Source of the DNA: Flammeovirga sp. OC4
GTDB taxonomy: Bacteria; Bacteroidota; Bacteroidia; Cytophagales; Flammeovirgaceae
Assembly: GCF_000812565.1 (NCBI RefSeq)
Contig: NZ_JTAM01000007.1
Location: forward strand, 1-64,000
Reading direction: 5' to 3'
DNA: 64,000 bases
Each line of letters starts with the position of its first letter. Within the stretch, counting starts at the first letter, position 1. Below the pieces are notes generated by a model that did no database searches, was not told where the DNA came from, and saw only the letters and a program-made list of their open reading frames with translations. The position numbers were made by a program, and so were the translations under genes. Shown here piece by piece: positions 6,931-16,670 of the stretch.

Positions 6931-7647
6931 ATGAATACTAACAGCTACAGTAAATCTTTCTATTATTTTGTAGGGATTGCATTTTTATGGATTCCTATTT
7001 TATTTTTTGATTCTCCTTACTTTGATGAAAATTTTTTCGATGGAAAAATAATCTCTACCGTATCGGTTTACAGCATATTTGCAATCATATTTTTCTTATC
7101 ATCATTACGCATCCGATTTTTAATGACAGTCATGGTGCCTTTGTCATGGTTAGGTGAAATGTTGTGTTGTGTATGGATGGATATGTATGATTATAGGGGA
7201 GGACAAATTCCGATGTATGTACCCTTTGGTCATGCTGTAATATTTGCATTGGGATGGAATATCACTCAAAAAAGCCCAATTCTTTCCAACGCTCTTCAAT
7301 TCAAAAAATGGATGATGGGTTTTTATATTTTACTTTTCGCAATAGTAATTCTATACTTCAAAGACACGTTAAGTTTAGCCCTAGGAGCATTATTCTTCTG
7401 GGCTTTATGGAGAAGAAATTACATGCCTTTTTACCTTGTGATGAGTGCATTGGTGTTATATCTGGAAATAATCGGAACGTATTACGGAGTATGGAAATGG
7501 GATCAAAAACAGTGGATCTTCCAAACTATCAACCCTCCCATAGGAGCCATGTTTATTTATATTGGCGGTGATATGATTTTAGGCAGATTGTGCAGGTATT
7601 TGTTAAAGGGCTTGAGAAAGAGAAAGGTCGTTTATGTGAGGAATTAA
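6931..7647 (+). CDS. Polytopic membrane protein, unknown function
   Basis: 238 residues with about seven hydrophobic segments, at roughly 12-26, 44-60, 64-80, 95-112, 128-145, 148-180 and 205-222. Conserved-looking polar motifs lie between helices: WLGEMLCCVWMDMYDYRGG near 73-91, and GTYYGVWKWDQ followed by NPPIGAMFIYIGGD near the end. The Y-W-W/NPP/GD pattern suggests an uncharacterised family with a functional membrane pocket, but I cannot name it. It ends in a basic cytoplasmic tail (LRKRKVVYVRN). It has its own upstream gap and no obvious operon partner. Confidence 0.75.
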   Translation: MNTNSYSKSFYYFVGIAFLWIPILFFDSPYFDENFFDGKIISTVSVYSIFAIIFFLSSLRIRFLMTVMVPLSWLGEMLCCVWMDMYDYRGGQIPMYVPFGHAVIFALGWNITQKSPILSNALQFKKWMMGFYILLFAIVILYFKDTLSLALGALFFWALWRRNYMPFYLVMSALVLYLEIIGTYYGVWKWDQKQWIFQTINPPIGAMFIYIGGDMILGRLCRYLLKGLRKRKVVYVRN

Positions 7648-7696
7648 TTCATATTATTAGTCAACAATAGATCTATCTAATTGTCTCAATAGAACT

Positions 7697-7732
7697 GTTC
7701 GTGATGTCAAGCCGAAAGGCGTCATTACGAAC
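7697..7732. repeat. Hairpin with AAGCC-GGCGTCA core, dispersed repeat family
   Basis: GTTCGTGATG pairs with CATTACGAAC around the core TCAAGCCGAAAGGCGTCA. A nearly identical core (TTAAGCCGATAGGCGTCA) with a different stem occurs at 19390-19417. The following tract GTTTGAAACTTATTACAATA (about 7751-7770) resembles 19570-19590. The hairpin thus belongs to an intergenic repeat family with conserved core and variable stem. Confidence 0.6.
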
Positions 7733-7840
7733 TTTAGAATTGTATAAGTTTGAAACTTATTACAATAAAATATATCCATGATTTCTTGAACAGAAACAAA
7801 AATAGTATCAATATGAACTAATGTTCTTCAAAAAAATAAG

Positions 7841-8104
7841 ATGGTTAATAGATTAAAACTTACTGGCGTGTTTAGAGATTTAAGTAACAGTGATAATTTA
7901 ATCTATGTATGCGAGCAAATAACAGGTGAAATAATAAATGGAAGAAGTATTGTCTTTGAAAGTCAAATTCTTGGTGAAATAGTATCCTTTGATAAAATAA
8001 ACGTGCCTTTCTCAGATAACATCTTTGAAATTGTGATAAGATTAAAAAAAGAAACAAAATGGACGGCTGAAGAAGTAAAAGGTAAAGAGGTAATTATTTT
8101 GTGA
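7841..8104 (+). CDS. Hypothetical 87-residue protein
   Basis: A small soluble protein without recognisable family. It starts MVNRLKLTGVFRDLSNSDNL and has predicted alternating beta segments with charged turns and no membrane segment. It lies between the hairpin repeat at 7697 and a secreted hypothetical gene 83 bases downstream. Coding is plausible because the frame is closed by a clean ATG and stop and has balanced composition, but no homology is recognised. Confidence 0.5.
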   Translation: MVNRLKLTGVFRDLSNSDNLIYVCEQITGEIINGRSIVFESQILGEIVSFDKINVPFSDNIFEIVIRLKKETKWTAEEVKGKEVIIL

Positions 8105-8186
8105 TGTTATATTTACCTTGAGGACTAAGCCATATAAATGTTATTGCTTTGAGATAAAGTTATTGAATTATAAAAGAACTATTGTA

Positions 8187-8729
8187 ATGAAAAAAGTAAT
8201 CATAAAATGGAACTCCATACTAATTGTTTATATAGTTGTGTTATATGGAACTATTTCAGTTTCAAATGCACAAAGTTGTACAATCATAGAAGAAGAAATG
8301 AATGACTTTTCTTTACAGTATTTAGATTTAAATAAAGTCGATTTGAATCATAAGTTTATGATGACACTATTAACTATTGATGGAATGGGTCGGAAATCTT
8401 ATACCCTTTACTCACAAGGTGAACAATGTTTTTTTGAAGTTAAAATAGAAGAAGAACAAGTTGTTTTTACTAGTACAGTGAATTGTATTTTTGATACTAT
8501 CTCTTCTTTAAAAGAAAACCATGTTATTTATGAAATCTGTTCGTCAAATTTTGAACGGCATTACTTTGATGCGATGCTGATAAAAGCAGGCCCTCAAGTA
8601 GAATATTTTATCCCAATTGGATCATCTGTATTCGGCAACATAGAATGTATTAGCTCCAAAAGTGAACTTTTCTCAAAACTGATAAAAAAGTTTCAAACGG
8701 AGTACTTATTAAATAAAAATAAGTACTGA
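8187..8729 (+). CDS. Secreted hypothetical protein
   Basis: 180 residues with a signal peptide (MKKVIIKWNSILIVYIVVLY then GTISVSNAQS). The ATG at 8187 is preferred over an upstream TTG at 8118 because it places the signal peptide at the N-terminus. The mature part is acidic, with three cysteines in the first 110 mature residues and no recognisable catalytic motif. It is an orphan in the accessory region; the gene downstream is unrelated in function. Confidence 0.65.
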   Translation: MKKVIIKWNSILIVYIVVLYGTISVSNAQSCTIIEEEMNDFSLQYLDLNKVDLNHKFMMTLLTIDGMGRKSYTLYSQGEQCFFEVKIEEEQVVFTSTVNCIFDTISSLKENHVIYEICSSNFERHYFDAMLIKAGPQVEYFIPIGSSVFGNIECISSKSELFSKLIKKFQTEYLLNKNKY

Positions 8730-8787
8730 TTTATCTTCTTAGTTGAGGTTTACACTAATTTGAAAATAATACAACCCAAAAAATATC

Positions 8788-9369
8788 ATGGACTCAGCTG
8801 AACTATTAATAAATGAAATCATCAACTCGGATATCTGCAAAGGATGTGAGCCACCAAATTCAAAACCATTATTGAATTTTTCATCAAAATCTAAAATACT
8901 GATTGTAGGTCAAGCTCCCGGAGTTAAAGCCATTGAATCAGGAATTCCCTGGAATGATGCAAGTGGGAGAAGGCTAAGAGAATGGATGGGTATATCGGAT
9001 GACGATTTTTATAATAAGGAAAAAGTAGCCATTGTACCCATGGACTTCTGTTTTCCTGGTAAAGGAAAATCAGGGGATTTGCCACCTCGACCGATATGTG
9101 CTCAAAAGTGGTTGCCAAAAATCATGAAAGAGCTCAAAAATGTAGAGTTCACCCTCTTAATAGGGCAGTATGCACAAAAACACTTTCTTGGCGAACTCAG
9201 AAAACCTAACTTAACCTCTACAGTTAAAAATTGGAAGGAATATTACCCAAAATACTTTGTGATGCCACATCCTTCTCCAAGAAACAATATTTGGTTAAGA
9301 AAAAACGAATGGTTTGAAGTTGAATTATTACCCGTTTTAAAAAGTGAAATAGAGAAAATTTGTTCTTAA
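8788..9369 (+). CDS. Uracil-DNA glycosylase superfamily protein
   Basis: 193 residues of the uracil-DNA glycosylase fold, which removes uracil or related lesions from DNA. The active-site motif region reads KILIVGQAPGVKAIESG near residue 33, followed by PWNDASGRRLREW. The second motif is MPHPSPRNNIW near residue 161. The GQAPG and HPSPRN forms match the COG1573-like group rather than the classical Ung group. No iron-sulfur cysteine quartet typical of family 4 is evident. It stands alone, and its precise substrate is unknown. Confidence 0.82.
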   Translation: MDSAELLINEIINSDICKGCEPPNSKPLLNFSSKSKILIVGQAPGVKAIESGIPWNDASGRRLREWMGISDDDFYNKEKVAIVPMDFCFPGKGKSGDLPPRPICAQKWLPKIMKELKNVEFTLLIGQYAQKHFLGELRKPNLTSTVKNWKEYYPKYFVMPHPSPRNNIWLRKNEWFEVELLPVLKSEIEKICS

Positions 9370-9618
9370 AAGAAAGAATAAAAAAACTGTTGGAATGTTG
9401 ATTGAAAGTAATTGAAAACTCAGTGGATAATGTAATAATCTATTCACTCTAAATGATGGATGTATTCATCTATAAAGTGTAAAGCAGGTAGGTTTTAGTC
9501 CTCCTTAAGTGTTACAAAAAATGAGGATTAGTTACAATCTGTTTCAAATTGAATAAAATGTAAATAAATCCAAATATTTCTATTACATTGGGCTTGAGAC
9601 TAACTTTTATTTCATAAC

Positions 9619-10731
9619 ATGAATTTCAACATCTATAACTTCTTGAGCATTGTAGGAGCTGTTCAAGGGGTGATATTTTCGCTTATAATACTTTTTTTTC
9701 ATAGAGGTCGTAAAAGTTCAAACTATTTGTTATCAGCGTTAATTGCTTGTATTGCATTGACTATGGGTCGTCATGTATTGTCTGATATGCAAGTATTAAA
9801 ACAGCATCCTTTATTAGAAAGTGTTCCGTTGACCTACTTATTGATGATAGGACCACTGTTGTATTTATATACAAGGTCTATTTGTACATTAAACTATGTT
9901 TTCGATTTTAATTCTTTAAAACACTTATTGCCCTCTTTTATTTTCTTTATTGGAAGGGTATTCAATATGATTGATCAATTTTACTTTAAAGTGGGCGTTT
10001 TTGAGGTTCTAAACGGCTATGGTAAATTAGAAGTGATAGTTGGTGTTTTCTCCATGAGCGTGTATGCTTTTATGACTTTTAGAACGATTGATGAAGAAGA
10101 AGAGATTTCGGATGCTGATGTGCAAAACAGAATATGGATGAAAAAAATTATCTATGGATGGTCAGTAGGGTGGATCTTATTTGCTGTTTTATCTTTAGTA
10201 GATCTTATTTTCTTTAACTACGAAAGACCTTATTCAGATTATTACATTTTATTTCTCTATTTGGCGTTTGTGATTTATTGGTTAGGGTTAAAAGGTTTTT
10301 ATGAGAGAATTACGCATTTCACAAAAGAAGTGAAGATTGAAGAACCTGAAAAAATAACGATTATCAAGTCGAATAGACTACAGAGTGATATGGAATACCT
10401 ACAAAAAGTGATGGAGGTAGAAGAGTTGTATTTAGATCATGAGTTGACCTTAGAAAAATTATCTTCGAAAGTAGGCTTTTCCACGAAAAAGGTTTCCATT
10501 ATCCTTAATCAAGGTTTTAAAAAATCATTTTATCACTTTATTAATATCTATAGGGTAGAAGAATTCAAGAAAAGAGTACATCAAATCGAAAATCAAGACC
10601 TCACTTTATTGGCTATTGCTTACGATTGTGGCTTTAACTCTAAGTCAACTTTTAATTATATTTTCAAAAAGGAAACGGGCGAAACACCTCATCAATATAA
10701 AAAGAGGACGAAGCCAAGAACTGCTGTTTAA
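9619..10731 (+). CDS. Membrane-anchored AraC-family transcription regulator
   Basis: 370 residues. The N-terminal half has about seven membrane segments (start MNFNIYNFLSIVGAVQGVIF, with others to about 232). A linker of about 30 residues leads to a C-terminal AraC helix-turn-helix domain (about 265-365: LTLEKLSSKVGFSTKKVS, then LLAIAYDCGFNSKSTFNYIF and GETPHQYKKR). This architecture is common in Bacteroidota, where the sensor part probably responds to a membrane or periplasmic signal. The target is unknown. Confidence 0.85.
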   Translation: MNFNIYNFLSIVGAVQGVIFSLIILFFHRGRKSSNYLLSALIACIALTMGRHVLSDMQVLKQHPLLESVPLTYLLMIGPLLYLYTRSICTLNYVFDFNSLKHLLPSFIFFIGRVFNMIDQFYFKVGVFEVLNGYGKLEVIVGVFSMSVYAFMTFRTIDEEEEISDADVQNRIWMKKIIYGWSVGWILFAVLSLVDLIFFNYERPYSDYYILFLYLAFVIYWLGLKGFYERITHFTKEVKIEEPEKITIIKSNRLQSDMEYLQKVMEVEELYLDHELTLEKLSSKVGFSTKKVSIILNQGFKKSFYHFINIYRVEEFKKRVHQIENQDLTLLAIAYDCGFNSKSTFNYIFKKETGETPHQYKKRTKPRTAV

Positions 10732-10951
10732 GTATTACGAATTGCTCTTCAAATAGACTAAAAGCAAACAAATTTTGTCATTTAATTGAAAATAGATTTA
10801 AATTTTAAATGATTCCCTGTTTTTTTCAAAATCAATCCTCCTAGTTCCAATAAATTCTATTATTTTCGCCTTTTGAAATTGTGCAGTAATGTATAGTAAC
10901 CGAAGGGGTTTTCGGTTATGCATTTCTGACGTTGAGCAAAAAACAATCAAA

Positions 10952-12706
10952 ATGCAAATTCTTAGCGAACAAGAAGTACTCCGTCGAGAAAAAAGACAAC
11001 AGCTAATGGACTTGGGTGTCGATCCATATCCAGCGGAAAAATTTGATGTAAACGTTTCAGCAGCACATATTCATAAGAATTTCGATCGTCGTCCTAATGA
11101 TTATGGAACAGTGTCTATTGCTGGTCGTATTATGAGTGTTCGTGCGATGGGTAAGGCAGCTTTTGTAGAATTACAAGATGCCTCAGGTCGTATCCAAGTT
11201 TATGTAAATAGAGATGAAATCTGTCCTGGAGAGGATAAGACATTATATAATACGGTTTTTAAGAAACTTTTAGATAGAGGTGATTTTATCGGTATTGAAG
11301 GTTTTGTTTTCAAAACAGAAGTAGGTGAAACTACTGTTCATGCCAAAACTCTAAAGGTTTTATCTAAAGCCTTAAAACCACTTCCTGCCGTTAAGGTAAC
11401 AAAAGACGAGGATGGTAAAGAAACAATGCACGATGCATTTTCTGACCCTGAATTAAGATACCGTCAACGTTATGTGGATTTAGTAGTCAATAAAGAAGTA
11501 AAAGAGACTTTCGTGAAAAGAACGAAAATCATCAACGCTATGCGTAACTTCTTTAATGATCACGGACATTTAGAAGTAGATACTCCAGTATTACAAAGTA
11601 TTCCTGGTGGTGCAGCAGCTAGTCCGTTCATTACGCACCACAATGCTTTAGATACACCTTTATACTTAAGAATTGCCAACGAATTATACTTAAAAAGATT
11701 GATCGTAGGTGGTTTTGATGGTGTATATGAGTTCTCACGTAACTTCAGAAATGAAGGTATGGACAGAACGCACAACCCTGAGTTTACAGCCGTTGAAATC
11801 TATGTTGCTTACAAAGATTACAACTGGATGATGGAATTCACGGAGCAATGTTTAGAGCACGTTGCCATCGCTGCAAATGGTACTACTGATGCGAAGGTTG
11901 GCAATAATGATATTTCTTTCAAAGCACCTTACCGTCGTGTAACAATGGCAGAGGCGATCATGGAACATACAGGCAAAGACATCAACGGTAAATCTGTTGA
12001 AGAATTACGTGTATTCTGTGACGAGTTAGGTATTGAGCATGACGAGACAATGGGTAAAGGTAAATTAATCGATGAGATCTTCGGTGAGAAATGTGAGGGT
12101 AACTATATCCAACCAACATTCATTACTGACTATCCTGTTGAGATGTCTCCTTTATGTAAGCGTCATAGAGATAATCCTGAATTAACAGAGCGTTTTGAAT
12201 TGATGGTGAACGGTAAAGAGGTAGCCAATGCTTACTCTGAGTTGAATGACCCAGTTGATCAAAGAGAGCGTTTTGAGGAGCAAATGAAATTAATGGAAGC
12301 GGGTGATGATGAAGCAATGTTCATCGACCAAGACTTCTTAAGAGCGTTAGAATATGGTATGCCTCCAACATCAGGTTTAGGTATCGGTATCGACCGTTTA
12401 GTAATGATGTTGACGGATAATGCTTCTATCCAAGAAGTTTTATTCTTCCCTCAAATGCGTCCTGAAAAATGGCCTGTAGCTTCTTCGGAGCAAGAGTGGT
12501 CAGCAATCGGTGTTGAGAAAGATTTGATCAACGTGATGCACAAATTAGGTTTCTATATGACTTCTGACCTTGCTGATAAAGCAGTAGGTAAATTGATGAA
12601 TGACTTCATCGGTATGAAGAAGAAATTGAAATTGAAGCAAATCCCTAACCCTTCAAAAGACGCGGTTCAAGGATGGATTGACAAGGCAGCAGCAGCCAAC
12701 AGCTAG
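10952..12706 (+). CDS. lysS: Lysyl-tRNA synthetase, class II
   Basis: Charges tRNA-Lys with lysine using ATP. The ATG at 10952 ([20 protein letters not shown]) fits the family; an extension to 10889 is atypical. The N-terminal OB-fold anticodon-binding domain covers about residues 55-160 ([18 protein letters not shown]). The class II catalytic core carries motif 2 ([15 protein letters not shown]) and motif 3 ([13 protein letters not shown]). A C-terminal extension of about 75 residues follows motif 3, longer than in E. coli LysS and usual in Bacteroidota. It is followed by a strong terminator. Confidence 0.97.
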   Translation: MQILSEQEVLRREKRQQLMDLGVDPYPAEKFDVNVSAAHIHKNFDRRPNDYGTVSIAGRIMSVRAMGKAAFVELQDASGRIQVYVNRDEICPGEDKTLYNTVFKKLLDRGDFIGIEGFVFKTEVGETTVHAKTLKVLSKALKPLPAVKVTKDEDGKETMHDAFSDPELRYRQRYVDLVVNKEVKETFVKRTKIINAMRNFFNDHGHLEVDTPVLQSIPGGAAASPFITHHNALDTPLYLRIANELYLKRLIVGGFDGVYEFSRNFRNEGMDRTHNPEFTAVEIYVAYKDYNWMMEFTEQCLEHVAIAANGTTDAKVGNNDISFKAPYRRVTMAEAIMEHTGKDINGKSVEELRVFCDELGIEHDETMGKGKLIDEIFGEKCEGNYIQPTFITDYPVEMSPLCKRHRDNPELTERFELMVNGKEVANAYSELNDPVDQRERFEEQMKLMEAGDDEAMFIDQDFLRALEYGMPPTSGLGIGIDRLVMMLTDNASIQEVLFFPQMRPEKWPVASSEQEWSAIGVEKDLINVMHKLGFYMTSDLADKAVGKLMNDFIGMKKKLKLKQIPNPSKDAVQGWIDKAAAANS

Positions 12707-12740
12707 TCAAAAATACTACAATAGTAGTCAATGATATAAG

Positions 12741-12772
12741 AGCTACCTTCAGCAATGAGGGTAGCTTTTTCT
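12741..12772 (+). terminator. lysS terminator
   Basis: A 10-bp stem AGCTACCTTC/GAGGGTAGCT (one G-T pair) with a short loop, followed by TTTTTCTTT, 35 bases after the lysS stop. Confidence 0.85.
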
Positions 12773-12814
12773 TTGCCCAAAAACATAAGCTTATAGAGTA
12801 TCAGAATTGGTAAA

Positions 12815-12852
12815 TAAAAAAGGCTTTATACTTAATGAAAAGTACAAAGCCT
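12815..12852 (-). terminator. ackA terminator
   Basis: On the minus strand AGGCTTTGTAC pairs with GTATAAAGCCT, followed by TTTTTTATTTA, 23 bases after the ackA stop. Facing terminators separate lysS and ackA. Confidence 0.8.
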
Positions 12853-12874
12853 AATATAGATGTGAGTGGAATGT

Positions 12875-14068
12875 TTACTTTACTAAGTTGAAGGTATCTC
12901 TTGCGATCATCACTTCTTCATTCGTAGGAATTACAGCAACTCTAACTTTTGAGTCATCCGCTGAAATTACAGCTTCTTCACCCATTAGTGCTTCGTTCTT
13001 ACTATGGTCTAGCTTAATACCAAGTCCTTCTAATCCTTTAAGGATTTCTTTTCTTGCGTTGATGGCATTTTCACCAATACCACCAGTAAAGATGATGGTT
13101 TCTAAACCTCCTAATGTAGCCATATAAGTACCGATATATTTTTTTACATCGTAATGGAACATTCTTAAGGCAAGGTCAGCATCTTCGTTACCTTTACTTG
13201 CAGCGATAGATACATCTCTGTAATCAGATGAAACACCAGAAACACCGTATAGACCTGATTCTTTATTGATAAGATTCGAAATACCTTTTACATCAAGGTG
13301 TTCGTGATCTGCAATGAAAGGAATAACACCTGGATCAATAGATCCGCAACGTGTACCCATCATCAAACCATCAGTAGGAGAGAAGCCCATTGATGTTTCA
13401 ATTGATTTGCCCTCTTCAATAGCAGCAAGTGAACTTCCGTTACCCAAATGACATGTAATCATTTTAGAGGTTCTATCTTCACCATACAGCTCTTTAGCAC
13501 GGTCAGAAACATACTGATGACTCGTACCATGGAAACCGTACTTTCTCAAACCATACTTCTTAAAGAAGCTGATCGGTAAAGCATATACGGCTCTTTGTTC
13601 AGGAATAGTGTGGTGGAATGCTGTATCAAACACTGCAACTTGTGGGATCTTACCAATAGCTCTTTCAATGGCTTCCACACCTTTGATATTGGCAGGGTTG
13701 TGCAGCGGTGCTAAATCAATACACGAAGTGATGCCGTGCATTACGTCATCATTGATCAAAACACTTTTTGAGAACGTAGAACCACCGTGTACAATTCTAT
13801 GTCCTACCGCTGATAATTCTTCTAGTGAAGAAAGAATATTTAGCTTTTCATCTGTAATGATGCTTAATAAAAATTCGATTCCTTTAGAGTGGTCTGGTAT
13901 TGTTAATCGGATTATTTCTTTACGTCCCTCGCTGTTCTTGACTGTAATTGAAGCGTCTGGTAAGCCAATCTTTTCTATCAATCCTTTTCCGATGACCTTT
14001 TCTGAAGGCATTTCGATAAGTTGGAACTTGATAGAAGAACTACCAGAGTTAAGTATGAGAATTTTCAC
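12875..14068 (-). CDS. ackA: Acetate kinase
   Basis: 397 residues, the normal length. It interconverts acetyl phosphate and ADP with acetate and ATP, the last step of overflow acetate formation. The N-terminal ASKHA motif MKILILNSGSSSIKFQL starts at residue 1. The signature VFDTAFH lies near 145, the nucleotide-binding FTGGIGEN near 323, and the C-terminal TNEEVMIARDT segment is intact. No pta gene is next to it here. Upstream lies the phosphatase-domain sensor gene on the same strand, separated by a terminator. Confidence 0.97.
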   Translation of the reverse strand: MKILILNSGSSSIKFQLIEMPSEKVIGKGLIEKIGLPDASITVKNSEGRKEIIRLTIPDHSKGIEFLLSIITDEKLNILSSLEELSAVGHRIVHGGSTFSKSVLINDDVMHGITSCIDLAPLHNPANIKGVEAIERAIGKIPQVAVFDTAFHHTIPEQRAVYALPISFFKKYGLRKYGFHGTSHQYVSDRAKELYGEDRTSKMITCHLGNGSSLAAIEEGKSIETSMGFSPTDGLMMGTRCGSIDPGVIPFIADHEHLDVKGISNLINKESGLYGVSGVSSDYRDVSIAASKGNEDADLALRMFHYDVKKYIGTYMATLGGLETIIFTGGIGENAINARKEILKGLEGLGIKLDHSKNEALMGEEAVISADDSKVRVAVIPTNEEVMIARDTFNLVK

Positions 14069-14142
14069 TTTTAATGCGTAGTAAATGATATAAAATTTTT
14101 CGTTGAACTAATATCACAACTATCTCATAGAATTACAGCGAT

Positions 14143-14196
14143 AAAAATCACCCTTTTGCAAATGTTAAAAAGTAACAGTCACAAAAGGGTGATTCT
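14143..14196 (-). terminator. Terminator after the SpoIIE-domain gene
   Basis: AATCACCCTTTTG (14146-14158) is complementary to CAAAAGGGTGATT (14182-14194), a 13-bp stem followed on the minus strand by TTTTTATCG. It lies just beyond the stop at 14218. Confidence 0.8.
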
Positions 14197-14217
14197 TTAA
14201 GATATTTATACAATATT

Positions 14218-16497
14218 TTATGGTTTTATTTTAACTCCCATAAGTAATATATCGTCAATTTGTTTTCCTGTAGAATTTTTATTTGCATTTACCCATGATT
14301 CATAAAAGTTTTCTAAAGCGATCTTTTGTTGGTCCATAGGTTTCGAAGCGACCATAAGAATTAGCTCTCTTAATCTTTTGCTGGAGATTTTACGATCATT
14401 TTCTCCTCCAAATTGATCTTGGTATCCATCAGAGAAAAGGTAAAATGAAGTTGTCGTTTTTAAAGAAATGATGTGCTCTTTGATATTTAATTTTTTATTG
14501 CAAGAGCCCAGACTCAAACGTTCACCTTTTATATTATAAATAGTATTATTCTGTACAAAGACTAAAGGCGTATGTGCTCCCGCAAAGTGCACTTTCTGAT
14601 TAGCCTTATCCCAAACGATTACACCCATATCCATACCATCTCTAATACTAGTGCTTTCATCGATTTGTAACATATTGTGAAGGCTAGCATTCATTTCTAA
14701 TAGAATACGAGCAGGAGAAGTAATACCTCTCAGTTTTACAATCTGTTGTAAGAATCCATCACCAATCATTGACATCATAGCACCGGGAACACCATGACCA
14801 GTGCAGTCCGCAACGATAAGAATCGATTTATTTTCGGCTTCATTCTCATAGGTCCAGTAGAAGTCTCCAGATACAACATCTTTTGGTTTATACATTAAGA
14901 AATACTCTTCCCAAACCTTACTTAGAGTTTCATCAGCAGGTAAAATAGCATTTTGAATACGCTTTGCATAATTGATACTATCTCTGAGGTTTTTGGTAGT
15001 TCTTTCTATTTGAATATTCTTCTGTTCTACCATATCCCTTTGGGCTGCAATTTCTTCGTTTTGTTGCTCTAGCTCATCATTCTTTTCATTCATGGCGTTA
15101 TTCAGTGATTGTAGTGTCTCTGATTGTGCCATGATTTCCTCATTCTTCGAAACAAGCTGAGTGGCTTGTGTTTCTAATTCTTCTTTTTGTTCCTCAAGTT
15201 CAGCTGTAGCATTTTGAAGCTCCAAAGTTCTTTCAGTGACTTTTACTTCTAATGTTGCTTTGGCATCCGCTTCCATTTGAAGCATCTGCTTAATCGCAAC
15301 ATTCTTTTCTTCTCGGTAAATGGCATATTTTTTACTCAAAGCTGTAAATAATAGGGTGACCATAATTACATCTCCATATTCCAAAATCCTTGAAGTAAGA
15401 AGGTTGTCAGGAATTACACCTTTCATTCTACCTACAAAAAGTAAAAGTGCAGTAAGATATATACTAAATGAGGCAATGTAATAGCTTGCAAATCGATTGC
15501 CTTTTACATAAGAGGTAATACCTACACCTAGAGAAAGCATCGTAAATGGAATCGAAGTTCCCGTTACAATTTGAATAGCCGTGTAATAGGGTAAAAATAT
15601 TGCTCCAAAAATGGCGATAACACCAATAGCTAAACCTCCATAGTTGAGTTTATGTGCAATCGGTGAGAGTCTTTTGAGCCTTAAAAAGTATAAGTTAAAA
15701 CACGAGACACCCACCATCCATATACCAATAGATAAAGGCGTAATTTTATTTGCCAAGTAAATATTGTTAGGGAATAGGAATTGGAAAGTATGCCCTGATA
15801 ATGAAAACGTAAATAAAATTTTGGCAATAATTGGAATCGGAAAAATCAGGTAACTGATATCTTTCGTTGGAAGGTAGGTAATGAGACCTAAAACAGCCAT
15901 CATTAATAAGATTCCGAAAAATAAACCGAATCCAACTTCATATTTAGAATTAATCTCCGCAAACTTCCAAGGGCGGTACAATCGCATAGGAATTTTAACA
16001 GAACCATCCGTTTTTACTTTTAAATACATACTTGTCACACCTTCTCCTTCCACTTGTAATGGAAATACATAGTTGTGATGTTGAATTGGTCGGTGGTTGA
16101 AACTTACATGATCTCCTGTTGCTACATGATCAATCAATTTTCCATCTTTTACCACATAGTAGTCCACAAAATCCAGAGGTGCATAGTTTACCTCCAAGAG
16201 CCAGTCGGGCTTCATTGTTTTCTTTTCATTCTCAATATCAACTCTTACCCAATAGGTAGATTGACCGTATTCAAAACTGACATAAGAACTATTGTCCCAT
16301 TCTGTAAACTTTGAAAAGGTTGGACTTGAAATTTGAGAAAAGTCCATAGTGTTTGTCGGATCAATATAAAAGTAAGCTTTTGAAGCAGCATTCACATAAG
16401 GTTTTGATTCCTCTAAAGTGAGTTTGTGTTCATTTATGCCTGCTAGTAAATTGACTGCATAAAGCGTAGCTATGCATGAGAATAAAAACCTAAGCAT
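14218..16497 (-). CDS. 7TM-DISM sensor with SpoIIE-type phosphatase domain
   Basis: About 759 residues. The ATG at 16497 (MLRFLFSCIATLYAVNLLAG) gives a signal peptide; a start 44 codons upstream is less likely. An extracellular 7TMR-DISMED2-like domain spans about 35-180. Seven membrane helices of the 7TMR-DISM type follow, with part of the block reading YEVGFGLFFGILLMMAVLG. A long coiled coil covers about 400-510 (repeated QNEEIAAQR, LEEQKEELE). A PP2C/SpoIIE phosphatase domain closes the protein (VVSGDFYWTYEN, LIVADCTGHGVPGAMMSMIG, LFLFSDGYQDQFGG). It probably converts an external signal into dephosphorylation of an anti-sigma-type partner, which is not encoded next to it. Confidence 0.9.
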   Translation of the reverse strand: MLRFLFSCIATLYAVNLLAGINEHKLTLEESKPYVNAASKAYFYIDPTNTMDFSQISSPTFSKFTEWDNSSYVSFEYGQSTYWVRVDIENEKKTMKPDWLLEVNYAPLDFVDYYVVKDGKLIDHVATGDHVSFNHRPIQHHNYVFPLQVEGEGVTSMYLKVKTDGSVKIPMRLYRPWKFAEINSKYEVGFGLFFGILLMMAVLGLITYLPTKDISYLIFPIPIIAKILFTFSLSGHTFQFLFPNNIYLANKITPLSIGIWMVGVSCFNLYFLRLKRLSPIAHKLNYGGLAIGVIAIFGAIFLPYYTAIQIVTGTSIPFTMLSLGVGITSYVKGNRFASYYIASFSIYLTALLLFVGRMKGVIPDNLLTSRILEYGDVIMVTLLFTALSKKYAIYREEKNVAIKQMLQMEADAKATLEVKVTERTLELQNATAELEEQKEELETQATQLVSKNEEIMAQSETLQSLNNAMNEKNDELEQQNEEIAAQRDMVEQKNIQIERTTKNLRDSINYAKRIQNAILPADETLSKVWEEYFLMYKPKDVVSGDFYWTYENEAENKSILIVADCTGHGVPGAMMSMIGDGFLQQIVKLRGITSPARILLEMNASLHNMLQIDESTSIRDGMDMGVIVWDKANQKVHFAGAHTPLVFVQNNTIYNIKGERLSLGSCNKKLNIKEHIISLKTTTSFYLFSDGYQDQFGGENDRKISSKRLRELILMVASKPMDQQKIALENFYESWVNANKNSTGKQIDDILLMGVKIKP

Positions 16498-16670
16498 ATC
16501 AATTATGATGAGTTTTAAAAAGTCTAAACAGAAAAATTGGCTTATTAATTTTTTTACAAGATCATAATAACATTTAACAATACCAATAAATAATTTGATT
16601 ATTTTAACTTTGAGTAGAGAGATTAACAAACCATCTTGTTTGATTATTTGTATTTATATCCCTTAAATGT

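Noticed and set aside
7254-7571. 105-residue plus-strand frame inside the membrane protein gene
   Set aside because: Shadow frame of the 6931-7647 gene in another reading frame; composition is unlike a real protein.
13608-14081. 157-residue plus-strand frame opposite ackA
   Set aside because: Antisense shadow of the acetate kinase gene, which has full family motifs.
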